The notes below the pieces were generated by a model. It was not told the DNA's origin. It saw only the letters and a program-made list of their open reading frames with translations, and searched no databases. Both the position numbers and the translations under genes were made by a program. Below are positions 26,799 through 35,147 of a DNA stretch of 64,000 bases, in pieces. The first letter of the stretch is position 1. Each line of letters starts with the position of its first letter. The DNA comes from CAVREM01 sp963728825 (lineage in GTDB: Bacteria; Acidobacteriota; Vicinamibacteria; Vicinamibacterales; CAVVIG01): positions 572,805-636,804 of the forward strand of contig CAVSLA010000001.1 in NCBI GenBank assembly GCA_963728825.1. The letters are read 5' to 3'.

Positions 26799-27611
26799 CT
26801 AGTCAGACCGATGCAGGTCGGGTGTCCGGTGCTCCCAATCGTAAAAACTGAACACGTAGGGCGTCAGCGCTGGCGGCGGTGGCAGGTAGCGGCCGGCGGC
26901 AAACATCGAATCGATGTAGTCGAAAATCCTCGTCACGATTTCGGGTGTGTTCACCGAGTGGAACCACACCGAATGACCGTCGAACACCAGGCTCGCGACG
27001 TTCGCGAGCGCACACGGGCCGAGGCAGCCGCCTTTGGTCAGGTGCACGGTCTTCTTCAGGCGCCGCCGCAGCCATTCCTGCTTGAACGTTTCGACGGGAA
27101 CCGGCGCGTAGCCGCGCTCGACATCTCCGCAACAGCAGCTGTCGTGGCAGTAGGACAGGTGCGCCCGACGCTGCACAATCTGGACTTCACGGCCATCGGC
27201 CCGCACCACCGACGCGCGGAACCCGCGCTGGAAGTCGGTCTGCTTCAGCTCCACCGGCTGCCCATGCGGCGTGTTCCGGTAGGCCTCGGCCCAGGCGTCC
27301 TTCCGCGCGCCAAGCGCCGCGGCGCCAGCCAAGCCGCGTTCGGTCACCAGCCGTTCGAGCGCGGCGACCCAGTGGTGGTAGTAACGCGAACCCTCGTCCG
27401 GCTCACCGCGGTCGCAGGCGGCAGCGAGTTCCTCGGCAAGGGCGGCCGCCCATTCCTTCCACGTGAAGTGGCCGTCGCCCGAGAGACGGACGGCGAGCGC
27501 GAAGGCCTGCGCCTGCCAGGGCTCCGCGAACACCGGCTCCCCGGCATCGTGCGGGAGCGACGGCAGCGTGTCGAGACGCGCGCCGGTAGCGAGCGCGTCA
27601 GGCCCGCTCAA
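26799..27611 (-). CDS. Nitrile hydratase accessory protein fused to a thioredoxin-like [2Fe-2S] domain
   Basis: A 270-residue protein whose first ~115 residues match the NHase accessory/activator family (EPVFAEPWQAQAFALAVRL, FTWKEWAAALAEEL, YYHHWVAALERLV). Its ~120-residue C-terminal part has a cysteine pattern C155, C159-161, C196 and C200 in SYCHDSCCCGD and KGGCLGPC, as in thioredoxin-like [2Fe-2S] ferredoxins. Similar domains are fused to cobalamin or cobalt-handling proteins, so a role in cobalt insertion or cysteine oxidation of the alpha subunit is likely but inferred. The start is TTG 27611, 6 bases after GGGAAG and overlapping nthB by 14 bases. Longer frames upstream have no sense. 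Confidence 0.85.
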   Translation of the reverse strand: MSGPDALATGARLDTLPSLPHDAGEPVFAEPWQAQAFALAVRLSGDGHFTWKEWAAALAEELAAACDRGEPDEGSRYYHHWVAALERLVTERGLAGAAALGARKDAWAEAYRNTPHGQPVELKQTDFQRGFRASVVRADGREVQIVQRRAHLSYCHDSCCCGDVERGYAPVPVETFKQEWLRRRLKKTVHLTKGGCLGPCALANVASLVFDGHSVWFHSVNTPEIVTRIFDYIDSMFAAGRYLPPPPALTPYVFSFYDWEHRTPDLHRSD

Positions 27612-28254
27612 GGTAGTCTTCCCACATGTCGACGTAGACCGAATCACGCGGAGAAGCAGCGGTCCCCCAGAGCTCCCGCGACGAGAACCGGACCGTGTAG
27701 ACGTGCTGTGGGCCACCCACTGGCGCGCCGGCAGCGTCGGTGTCCTGCAGCGCCCACACCCCGTGATCCTTCGTGACGACCCCGCGCTTGCCGCGCACGT
27801 ACCGCGGCAACCTCGTATGACCTTCGGGATGGATGTTGCGCGCCCGGACCCCTTGGCCTGCGCGATATCGCGGGCGAACCGGCAGATCCAGTCGAGAGGC
27901 ACCGCGAACGGCGCCGGGAATCGGCGGCGGAGCGGGCGGGACGGTTGGCTTCGGCGCAGACGGGTCGGCCTGGCCGCTTGCCAGTTCTTCTCTCGTGATG
28001 TAGCCGCTGCGAACGAGCCGGTTCACGAGCACCGTGAACCACCGCTCGTAATACGGCATCCGCAGGTACTCGGACGCGGGAATCTGTTCGAGCTCGAACC
28101 GGAAATTCCTCCAGATGCCGCGGCCGTAGGGACCGGTGGCGCGGAACAGCGCCCAGACGCGACCCTCCCACGCTTCACGAAAGACCGGCTGATCGGGATC
28201 GTGCCCGATCGGCCCCATCCCGTGATTACCTCCCATGTCGTGGACACCGTTCAT
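27598..28254 (-). CDS. nthB: Nitrile hydratase beta subunit
   Basis: A 218-residue protein with the family start MNGVHDMGGNHGMGPIGHD and the core FREAWEGRVWALFRATG, followed by YYERWFTVLVNRLV. After a proline-rich linker (~105-125) comes the SH3-like C-terminal barrel (RAGQGVRARNIHPEGHTRLPRY, GVWALQDTD, YTVRFSSRELWG). It forms the heterodimer with NthA that hydrates nitriles to amides. Its ATG overlaps the NthA stop by 4 bases. Length and domain order are normal for the family. Confidence 0.94.
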   Translation of the reverse strand: MNGVHDMGGNHGMGPIGHDPDQPVFREAWEGRVWALFRATGPYGRGIWRNFRFELEQIPASEYLRMPYYERWFTVLVNRLVRSGYITREELASGQADPSAPKPTVPPAPPPIPGAVRGASRLDLPVRPRYRAGQGVRARNIHPEGHTRLPRYVRGKRGVVTKDHGVWALQDTDAAGAPVGGPQHVYTVRFSSRELWGTAASPRDSVYVDMWEDYLERA

Positions 28255-28973
28255 CGTCGTCCTCCTGGCGGTTGGACGAGGCCGGTTCCGATCATCGAAT
28301 CGCGCGTGACGAGTTCAGCGAGCGCGTCCGCCGACATCCCATCGGTTCCCGGTGGACGCTGCGGGAGCACGAGGTAGCGAAGCTCCGCGGTGCTGTCCCA
28401 CACGCGCAGTTCGACATCCTCGCCGAGCTCCACCCCGAACTCGCGCAGCACTCCGCGCGGATCGATCACGGCCCGCGAACGATAGCCGGAGGACTTGTAC
28501 CACGCCGGTGGCAGTCCGAGCGTCGGCCACGGGTAGCAGGAGCACAACGTGCACACCACGAGGTTGTGCACCTTCGGGGTGTTCTCGACGACGACCATGT
28601 GCTCGCCCTGGGCGCCGCTGTATCCCAGTTCGGCGATGGCAGCCGTCGCGTCGGTCATCAGACGGCGGCGATAGTCGGGATCGGTCCAGGCGCGCGCGAC
28701 CACTCGTGCGCCGTTCCGCGGACCAACGCGGTGCTCGTAGGTCTGGACGATCTCATCGAGCGCGGCGGGCTCGACCATGCCCTTTTCGATCAGCAGTGAT
28801 TCGAGCGCCTTCACGCGCAGCGCGATATCGGACGGTACAGTCTGCTGCTCGTCATCGTGAGAATGGGTTGGGGAGGACACGCCTGCGTCTGGCCGAACGA
28901 CGAACCCGGCCGCACCAAGGCCGGCGTCGCTCAGGAAACGTCGTCGATCGATTTTGTCGCCGTCATCGGCCAC
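28251..28973 (-). CDS. nthA: Nitrile hydratase alpha subunit, cobalt type, with Tat-like N terminus
   Basis: A 240-residue catalytic subunit that binds metal through VCTLCSC (C141, C144, S145, C146). Threonine after the first Cys marks the cobalt class; the iron class has Ser. The rest of the family core is present (MVVVENTPKVHNLVVCTLC, YPWPTLGLPPAWYKS, RAVIDPRGVLREFG). Unusually, ~45 residues precede it and begin DRRRFLSDAGLGAAGFVV, a twin-arginine motif (R10-R12, F13, L14) with a short hydrophobic stretch, then a hydrophilic Ser/His-rich spacer. If functional, the folded holoenzyme would be exported through Tat. It is the first gene of an nthA-nthB-accessory operon. Confidence 0.93.
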   Translation of the reverse strand: MADDGDKIDRRRFLSDAGLGAAGFVVRPDAGVSSPTHSHDDEQQTVPSDIALRVKALESLLIEKGMVEPAALDEIVQTYEHRVGPRNGARVVARAWTDPDYRRRLMTDATAAIAELGYSGAQGEHMVVVENTPKVHNLVVCTLCSCYPWPTLGLPPAWYKSSGYRSRAVIDPRGVLREFGVELGEDVELRVWDSTAELRYLVLPQRPPGTDGMSADALAELVTRDSMIGTGLVQPPGGRR

Positions 28974-29018
28974 GGCTGACCGGCTCCTCGCGCCGGAGGT
29001 TACATTAACGATTCCACG

Positions 29019-30269
29019 CTACGAAGCGGGTTCGATCCGCAAGAGCGCCGTCTCGCCGCCTTCCGGACCGCTCGCGTCGTCCTCCACCAGAACGTACAGC
29101 AGGCCGTCCGGTCCCTGGCGCACGTCTCGCACGCGTTTCTTGAGCTCGGTCAGGAGCGATTCGCGGCGAATCTCTTCGCCCCGGCTGTTGAAGACAATGC
29201 GATCGAGCCGTCCGGTTCGCGAGATCCGGCCTCTCTGAAGACCGCCGACGAAGACGTTGCCTTTCCAGGCGGGGAACCGATCGCTCGTGGAGAACGCGAT
29301 GCCCGTGATGGCGATCGACGGAACCCAGAGGATCAGCGGTTGTTCGAAGCCATCCTGCCACGGCTTCGCCGACGTCGGCGCTCCGCTGTAGTCGCGGCCG
29401 TAGCTCACCACCGGCCATCCGTAGTTGCGCCCCGGCAGGATCACGTTGACCTCGTCGCCGCCCTGGCGGCCGTGCTCGGTCGACCAGATCGCGCCGGTTT
29501 CGGGGTGCACCGCGAGGCCCACCTGGCTTCGATGCCCCAGCGAGTAGATCTCCGGCCGATAGCCGGCTCGCTTGACGAAAGGATTGTCGGGCGGAACCGA
29601 GCCGTCTTCGCGCAGCCGCAGAATCTTGCCGCCGTATTCGTTCGGATCCTGCGCTCGCATGTCGTCGGCCGTCGTCGTCACGTAGAGCAGTCCGTCCAGG
29701 CCGAATGCCAGCCGCGACGAGGCGGCCGATGGCGGCGAGGCGACGAAGATCTCGGTGACGTCGGTCAGCGCCGTGCCGTCGAATCGTCCTCTGGCGATCG
29801 CGAGCGTCACCCGCTTGCTGGCGAGGGGTTTCATGTAGCTGAGATATACGAGCTTGTTCTCAGTGAACTTCGGATGGACTGCGACATCCATCAGGCCCCA
29901 CAGGCTGATGACCTGGACGGGCGGAACCCCGGCAATCGGCTGATGATCGAGCCTGCCCTGCCGGACGATGCGAAGACGGCCGTCGCGTTCGGTCACCAGC
30001 ACATCGCCATCCGGCAGGAACGCCAGGCTCCACGGATGCGCGAATCCTTTCGCGACGACGACCACGCGAATCTTCTGATGTTCGGCCGTGTCGAACACCT
30101 GAGGCTCGTTCGGCAGCGGAACCCGATCCACTCCCATCGCCCCGGCCGGTCCAGGGTTCAGCCGTTCGGCGGTCTCGTTCTCCACTGGCACGGACCCTCG
30201 TTGCTGCGCCAACGGCACCGCGACGAGCAGGACGACTCCGATGAGCGTGGCAACCCGGCGCGCCTTCAT
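29019..30269 (-). CDS. Secreted PQQ-dependent sugar dehydrogenase (aldose/sorbosone type), copy 1
   Basis: A 416-residue periplasmic protein with a signal peptide (MKARRVATLIGVVLLVAVPLAQ). A six-bladed propeller of the soluble glucose/aldose dehydrogenase family follows, with FAHPWSLAFLPDGDVLVTERDGRLRIV split over two motifs, LWGLMDVAVHPKFTENKLVYLSY, YSLGHRSQVGLAVHPETGAIW, EHGRQGGDEVNVI and NYGWPVVSYG. It oxidises aldoses using PQQ and calcium. AGGGAG before ATG 30269 sets the start; the longer upstream extension lacks a ribosome site. It lies 55 bases downstream of a paralogue, forming a tandem pair. Confidence 0.92.
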   Translation of the reverse strand: MKARRVATLIGVVLLVAVPLAQQRGSVPVENETAERLNPGPAGAMGVDRVPLPNEPQVFDTAEHQKIRVVVVAKGFAHPWSLAFLPDGDVLVTERDGRLRIVRQGRLDHQPIAGVPPVQVISLWGLMDVAVHPKFTENKLVYLSYMKPLASKRVTLAIARGRFDGTALTDVTEIFVASPPSAASSRLAFGLDGLLYVTTTADDMRAQDPNEYGGKILRLREDGSVPPDNPFVKRAGYRPEIYSLGHRSQVGLAVHPETGAIWSTEHGRQGGDEVNVILPGRNYGWPVVSYGRDYSGAPTSAKPWQDGFEQPLILWVPSIAITGIAFSTSDRFPAWKGNVFVGGLQRGRISRTGRLDRIVFNSRGEEIRRESLLTELKKRVRDVRQGPDGLLYVLVEDDASGPEGGETALLRIEPAS

Positions 30270-30324
30270 GACGGTCTCCCTGTGTGCACAGATAGCGTCG
30301 ACATTTGTCTTCCCCACTCAGCGG

Positions 30325-31581
30325 TCACGGCGCCGGCTCGATGCGCAGAACCGCTCCTTCGCCGGTGTCGGCAATCATCTCGTCTTCGGCCAGCACGTAG
30401 AGAAGGCCGTCGGGCCCCTGCCGCACGTCGCGAAACCGTTTCTTGAGCTCGGTCAGCAGCGATTCGCGTCGCATTTCCTCGCCGCGCGCATTGAAAACGA
30501 TGCGCTCGACGCGGCCGGTGCGGGGAATTTCGCCGGTTCGCATGCCGCCGACGAACACGTTGCCCTTCCACGACGGGAAGCGGTCGCCGGTGTAGAACGC
30601 AATTCCGGAGGCGGCGATCGAGGGCACCCAGAAAATCAGCGGCTGTTCCATCGACGCGCGCCACGGCACCTGCGTCACCCACGGGCCCTGATAGGTGCGG
30701 CCATAGCTGACGGCCGGCCAGCCGTAGTTCCGTCCCGCCACGAGCACGTTGATCTCGTCGCCGCCGTTCGGGCCGTTTTCGGTGGTCCAGACCGCACCCG
30801 TTTCTGGATGCACGGCAATGCCGACGTTGCTCCGATGACCGAGCGTGAACACTTCGGGACGATGGTCGGGGCGCCCGACGAACGGGTTGTCGGGCGGCAC
30901 GCTGCCGTCGTCGCGCAGCCGCAGGATCTTGCCGGCGACGTCGTTGGGATCCTGGGCGCGATTGCCGGTGGCGCCTTGGATCGTCATGTAGAGCATGCCG
31001 TCGCGGCCGAACGCGATCCGTGTGGTGCCGCCGGCGTTCGGCTGAGCCACGAAGATCTCTTTGACATCGTGCAGAGCGGACCCGTCGAAGCGTCCGCGTG
31101 CGAGTGTCGGCGTCGAGCGGTTGTTCCCCATCGGCTTCGAGTACGTGAGGTACAGGAGGCGGTTTTCCTCGAAGCGCGGATGCAGGGCGACGTCCATCAA
31201 GCCGAAGAGGCCGGCCGCGTGCACCGGGGGGACGCCGACGATCGGCCGAGCGTCGAGGACGCCGTTACGGATGATCCGCAGCCGCCCGGGCCGCTCGGTG
31301 ACCAGGATCGCGCCGTCCGGAAGAAACGCGAGACTCCATGGGTGGACAAGCTCCTTCGTCAGGACGACCACGCGGATCTTCTTCTGTTCCGCCGTCTCCA
31401 ACACGATTGGTGTCGCGGGCAGGGGAAGCGGCGCTGTACCCAGCTGGTTGCAACTTGGATCGAGAGCCCCCCCGGAGCAGGGGGAAATGACCGGTGGGGA
31501 GCCTTGCTGTGCTGAAGTGGCGGCGACGACGAGCAGCAGCACGACGACCGTCAGCGATCGCGCTGCAGGCAGGCGCGTCAT
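30325..31581 (-). CDS. Secreted PQQ-dependent sugar dehydrogenase, copy 2
   Basis: A 418-residue paralogue of the downstream gene with the same motif series (VHPWSLAFLPDGAILVTERPGR, GLFGLMDVALHPRFEENR, FTLGHRSNVGIAVHPETGAVW, ENGPNGGDEINVL, NYGWPAVSYG) and a signal peptide ending near ATSAQQ. It has a short Cys-containing N-terminal segment (SPCSGGALDPSCNQL) that the other copy lacks. The tandem arrangement points to gene duplication and probably to different sugar preferences. It is the upstream member of the pair and has its own intergenic region of ~150 bases before the next gene. Confidence 0.92.
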   Translation of the reverse strand: MTRLPAARSLTVVVLLLVVAATSAQQGSPPVISPCSGGALDPSCNQLGTAPLPLPATPIVLETAEQKKIRVVVLTKELVHPWSLAFLPDGAILVTERPGRLRIIRNGVLDARPIVGVPPVHAAGLFGLMDVALHPRFEENRLLYLTYSKPMGNNRSTPTLARGRFDGSALHDVKEIFVAQPNAGGTTRIAFGRDGMLYMTIQGATGNRAQDPNDVAGKILRLRDDGSVPPDNPFVGRPDHRPEVFTLGHRSNVGIAVHPETGAVWTTENGPNGGDEINVLVAGRNYGWPAVSYGRTYQGPWVTQVPWRASMEQPLIFWVPSIAASGIAFYTGDRFPSWKGNVFVGGMRTGEIPRTGRVERIVFNARGEEMRRESLLTELKKRFRDVRQGPDGLLYVLAEDEMIADTGEGAVLRIEPAP

Positions 31582-31730
31582 AACAACCTCCAGGCCGCGA
31601 TTCCGGGATGAGGCGTCAGTATAGCCGCGACCTCGACGATTTCAGCCGTTGACGCGCTTTGGGAGGGCGTACGTGAGCAGGACGTCATGCGGCAACCGGG
31701 CGATTCGGTTGCCGCACGCTCCACTGAAAA

Positions 31731-32327
31731 CTAGTTGACGGCCGGCCGGCGATGGAGGACGGCCTTGAGCTCCGGGTTGGCCACACCGTTCGCGAACACG
31801 GTCGAGCGCTGTTCGATGGTGTCCTTGTCCATGACCTGGAACGTGCTCTCGTGCAGATGCGCGTCCACCTTCGCATCAAAGTTGGTCCCGCCGTGAAACA
31901 CGAACTTCAGCTCGCCCGGCTTATCGCTCTTCACGAACTTCAAGACCGGCGCGTTCTGCAGCGCGCAGTAGTGCGTCAGCAGCAACTGGTCGCCGTCCAT
32001 GTGGAAGACCGTTTCCATCTCTCCAGGCGTGCCCGCCCGGTAGGTGTGGACGACGGCACTTCCGAGGGCCTTCGTCTTGACGCTCACGATGTTCGCCGGG
32101 CTGCCGACCGGAGCGGCGGCGCCGCCGTGTTGGTGCTGCCCGCCAGTTCCGGGATGCCATTCGCCCGAAGTCGTCGTCAGAAAGGCCATCGCTGAAGCGG
32201 CGTCGTAAATGACAGCCTCGGGTGCGCCTGCCGCCGACTTGGGCTGACCTTTCGATTGGGCTGCGGTCGATACCGCGAGGCCCAGCGCGAGGGCCAGGCT
32301 CGCTCCAACAATCATCGTTCGGTGCAT
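31731..32327 (-). CDS. Exported protein of unknown function
   Basis: A 198-residue protein with a signal peptide (MIVGASLALALGLAVSTAAQ). A beta-rich domain follows, carrying a His-rich stretch (TGGQHQHGGAA, residues ~60-70) and the segments VVHTYRAGTPGEMETVFHMDGDQLLLTHYC, ELKFVFHGGTNFDAKVDAHLH and TIEQRSTVFANGV split among strands. The pattern resembles acidobacterial exported proteins with a lipocalin-like fold (the GEMETVFHMDG and LTHYCALQNAP motifs recur in them). The start is supported by AGGAG 8 bases before the ATG. No enzymatic role can be assigned. Confidence 0.78.
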   Translation of the reverse strand: MHRTMIVGASLALALGLAVSTAAQSKGQPKSAAGAPEAVIYDAASAMAFLTTTSGEWHPGTGGQHQHGGAAAPVGSPANIVSVKTKALGSAVVHTYRAGTPGEMETVFHMDGDQLLLTHYCALQNAPVLKFVKSDKPGELKFVFHGGTNFDAKVDAHLHESTFQVMDKDTIEQRSTVFANGVANPELKAVLHRRPAVN

Positions 32328-32411
32328 AGTGTGCTCTCCTGAATTGATACGGCTCCCAGCGCCCTGCATCCTACACCCAATGTCCGCCGAACGGGGGTTT
32401 CGTCGCAGCGC

Positions 32412-32449
32412 TTGACAGACCCGGCTCGCATACATAACCTTATAGTTAT
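32412..32449 (+). promoter_or_regulatory. Putative promoter and ArsR operator
   Basis: A perfect -35 hexamer TTGACA lies at 32412-32417. An inverted repeat with arms ATAAC (32434-32438) and GTTAT (32445-32449) and a 6-base AT-rich centre covers the expected -10 to +1 region. It ends 8 bases before the ArsR start. The position suits autorepression by the ArsR-family protein. The -10 box itself is not clear, so the promoter call is tentative. Confidence 0.5.
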
Positions 32450-32457
32450 CTAACCAG

Positions 32458-32838
32458 ATGGCTATGAAACCGAGCCCAGCCGATCGTCTCGACGCGACGT
32501 TTCTTGCACTCGCCGACCCGACCCGGCGTGCAATCCTGGCGCGCCTCATCCTTGGGGAGGCAGCGGTCACGGAACTCGCGGCACCGTTCGCCATCAGCCA
32601 GCCCGCGATTTCCAAGCACCTGAAAATCCTCGAGCGGGCCGGGCTGATCAGCGTCGGACAGGAAGCGCAGCGACGGCCCCGCCGGCTCGAAAGCCAGCCG
32701 CTCGCCGAGGCGAGCGCCTGGCTCGAGCAGTACCGGGAAATCTGGGAGGCCAACTTCCAACGCCTCGATGAACTTCTGCATGAGATGCAGCGCAGGGCTC
32801 CGCAGCCGAAGCGCCGACCCCGCCGGGCCAGACGATAG
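32458..32838 (+). CDS. ArsR-family winged-helix repressor
   Basis: A 126-residue winged-helix protein. The DNA-binding segment is residues ~10-75 (TFLALADPTRRAILARLILG, VTELAAPFAISQPAISKHLKILERAGLI). No cysteine-based metal site is seen in the recognition helix or elsewhere, so it belongs to the non-metal ArsR group linked to SRPBCC proteins. The arginine-rich tail (RRAPQPKRRPRRARR) is unusual. It is 21 bases upstream of a SRPBCC gene with AGGAGG between them, forming the common ArsR-AHSA1 operon, probably autoregulated through the palindrome just upstream. Confidence 0.9.
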   Translation: MAMKPSPADRLDATFLALADPTRRAILARLILGEAAVTELAAPFAISQPAISKHLKILERAGLISVGQEAQRRPRRLESQPLAEASAWLEQYREIWEANFQRLDELLHEMQRRAPQPKRRPRRARR

Positions 32839-32859
32839 AGAACAGAAGGAGGAAGAACA

Positions 32860-33369
32860 ATGCCGATGACGATTGATAAAGCTCAGGTCACACTGCCAAG
32901 CGATCGCGAGGTGAAGGTCATGCGATCCTTCAGAGCGCCGCGGGCGCTCGTGTATCGGGCGTACACCGAACCGGAGCTGCTCCGGCGCTGGATGCTCGGG
33001 CCGCCCGGCTGGTCGATGCCGGTGTGCGAGATGGACGTGCGCGTGGGCGGCCGCTTCCGGTGGCGCTGGCGCAGCGATCAGGACGAGAGCGAGTTCGGCT
33101 TCTCGGGGACGTTCCGGGAAGTGCAGCCCCCATCGAAGATCGTGCATACCGAAGCCTACGATCCGGGCACGATCGGTGGCGGCTACCCGGGCAACGACGC
33201 GCTCGTCACGGTGACCTTCACGGAAGACGGCGGCGTGACGACCGTGACGTCGCTGATCGATTTCGGGTCGAAGGAAACGCGCGAGGCAGCGATGGCGACC
33301 GGCATGACCGACGGCATGGAGCAAAGCTATCAGCTCCTGGATCGGCTGCTCACCGACCAGCGTGCATGA
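32860..33369 (+). CDS. SRPBCC (AHSA1-like) domain protein
   Basis: A 169-residue START/Bet v1-like protein with the family start VKVMRSFRAPRALVYRAYTEPELLRRWM. It continues with CEMDVRVGGRFRWRW, FSGTFREVQPPSKIVHTEAY and a C-terminal long helix (GMTDGMEQSYQLLDRLL). These bind hydrophobic ligands or act in stress responses; the ligand is unknown. It is co-transcribed with the ArsR regulator upstream. A clear AGGAGG site precedes the ATG. Confidence 0.9.
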   Translation: MPMTIDKAQVTLPSDREVKVMRSFRAPRALVYRAYTEPELLRRWMLGPPGWSMPVCEMDVRVGGRFRWRWRSDQDESEFGFSGTFREVQPPSKIVHTEAYDPGTIGGGYPGNDALVTVTFTEDGGVTTVTSLIDFGSKETREAAMATGMTDGMEQSYQLLDRLLTDQRA

Positions 33370-33494
33370 AGGACGCGCGCCGTCGCAATGAGGCGCGCCG
33401 GCGCTCGGACTCACGCTTCGGCGCTGCCGCTCGGCGATCGCAAGGTAGCGAGGCCGAGCCAGCGCTTTTCACGGCGATGGCCTATCATCGCGGC

Positions 33495-34601
33495 ATGATC
33501 CTGCCGCTCGCTCTCCTTCTCCTTGTCAGTCCCGCACAGCCGGCCTCTGCGGCCACTGCACTCTGGTTAAGTCGATCCGCGGAGCTGGCGCTCGCCTGCG
33601 TTCACAAGGAGTATCCCAACAAGATCGCTCATGTGCTGAACGGCGACGCCGACGTGAAGGCGCCGCGCGAGCTGACGCCTGCGTTCTACGGCTGCTACGA
33701 CTGGCATTCGTCCGTGCACGGCCACTGGCTGCTGACGCGCGTCGCGCGCCTCCACGGAGACGCGCCGTTTGCCGCACGCGCGCGAGCGGCACTCGACAAA
33801 AGCATCACCGCCGCGAATATCGCAGCTGAGGTGCGCTACCTGAATGGAGCGGGCCGCGTGTCCTTCGAGCGACCGTACGGGCTGGCGTGGCTGCTGCAAC
33901 TCCATACCGAGCTGCGCGAATGGGCCGCCGAGCGGCCGGCTGACGGGGAAGTTCGGAAATGGGCAGAGACGCTCCAGCCGTTGACCAGTGCAGCGATCTC
34001 GCGGATCGCCGACTGGCTGCCGAAGCTGACGGCGCCGATTCGGGTTGGCGAGCACTCGCAGACGGCCTTCTCGTTCGGATTGATGCTCGACTGGGCACGC
34101 GCGACGAGCGAGAAGAAAATGGAGTCGCTGCTGTTGTCCCGGTCGCGCGATTTCTACCTGAACGATCGCGCGTGCCCGATTGCCTACGAGCCGTCGGGCG
34201 AAGACTTCCTGTCACCATGCGTGGCGGAGGCCGACCTGATGCGGCGCGTGCTGCCGGAGGCGGAGTTCACGCGCTGGCTGTGCGACTTCCTGCCGTCGCT
34301 ACCGACTGACGGTCGAGGCGACTGGCTCGCGCCCGGCGTTGTGACCGACCCCAGCGATCCCAAGCTTGGGCATCTCTACGGACTGAACCTCTCGAGGGCG
34401 TGGATGCTCCAGGGTGTCGCGCGAAGCCTCCCGGCGTCCGATCCACGCGGCGCTGCGCTTCTGGCCGCCGCCCGAATTCACAGCACCGCTGGAATGACAG
34501 GCGTCATGGGCGAGCACTACGAAGGCGGCCATTGGCTGGGCACATTCGCCATGTACCTCGAAACGGGTCGTGGTCTGCCCGTTCCCGACGCGAGACGATA
34601 G
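33495..34601 (+). CDS. DUF2891 family exported protein
   Basis: A 368-residue protein with a signal peptide (MILPLALLLLVSPAQPASA) and the DUF2891 body. Characteristic segments are CVHKEYPNKIAHVLN, AFYGCYDWHSSVHGHWLL, RPYGLAWLLQLHTEL, EPSGEDFLSPCVAEADLM and HLYGLNLSRAWML. The fold is probably an alpha/alpha toroid, as in glycosidase-like proteins, and the family function is unknown. An in-frame ATG at 33477 would add six residues; the site chosen gives a cleaner signal peptide. It follows the SRPBCC gene by 125 bases and is probably separately expressed. Confidence 0.87.
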   Translation: MILPLALLLLVSPAQPASAATALWLSRSAELALACVHKEYPNKIAHVLNGDADVKAPRELTPAFYGCYDWHSSVHGHWLLTRVARLHGDAPFAARARAALDKSITAANIAAEVRYLNGAGRVSFERPYGLAWLLQLHTELREWAAERPADGEVRKWAETLQPLTSAAISRIADWLPKLTAPIRVGEHSQTAFSFGLMLDWARATSEKKMESLLLSRSRDFYLNDRACPIAYEPSGEDFLSPCVAEADLMRRVLPEAEFTRWLCDFLPSLPTDGRGDWLAPGVVTDPSDPKLGHLYGLNLSRAWMLQGVARSLPASDPRGAALLAAARIHSTAGMTGVMGEHYEGGHWLGTFAMYLETGRGLPVPDARR

Positions 34602-34687
34602 CGAACCCCTCGCCTCTGCGTTGCTGTGTCTGTCTTCAGCGCGGATCATTGACGGTGCACTCGTGTACGCGGCGGTAAGCGTTCGGG

Positions 34688-35119
34688 CTACCTGACTGGC
34701 GTTCGAAGGACCTTCAGATGTTCGACGATGTCCCAGACCTGGTCCCTGGTGAGCTTGCCCTGAAACGCCGGCATGTCGTCGATCTGGGTGCGCAGCTGAA
34801 TCGCATGACCGTTCCACACTTTGTAGAACAGGACGCCTTCCGGGTTGAGCTCAATCCGAAGATCGTCGGTGAGATCGGCCGCGTGATCCGAGTCCGGGCC
34901 GTTGCCTTTTCCTTCCGGGCCATGGCACCTGGCGCAGTTCGAGAGAAAGAGGACCTGGCCTCTCCTCGCCGCGTCGGCCGGAGACGTGACCGGACTCTTC
35001 TCGGTCTTGGCGCCCTCGGGGATCAGCCAACCTGAGTATTGAGCGGATACCTCCGCCATCAATCCCACGCCCGCGGTGAGCATCAGTGCGCCAACGCGTT
35101 GTCGAACTTTTTGCTGCAT
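34688..35119 (-). CDS. Periplasmic c-type cytochrome, single heme
   Basis: A 143-residue protein with a signal sequence and one CXXCH motif (CARCH in LFLSNCARCHGPEGKGNGP, about residues 60-78). A distal methionine candidate lies in IDDMPAFQGKLTRDQVWDIVEHLK. This is a class I cytochrome c domain of the cbb3/NirM-like type. GGGAG seven bases before ATG 35119 supports that start over the GTG two codons upstream. Its partner enzyme is not evident in the neighbourhood. Confidence 0.87.
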   Translation of the reverse strand: MQQKVRQRVGALMLTAGVGLMAEVSAQYSGWLIPEGAKTEKSPVTSPADAARRGQVLFLSNCARCHGPEGKGNGPDSDHAADLTDDLRIELNPEGVLFYKVWNGHAIQLRTQIDDMPAFQGKLTRDQVWDIVEHLKVLRTPVR

Positions 35120-35147
35120 TCGCACGCTCCCGAAAGCCGGCCAGCAA

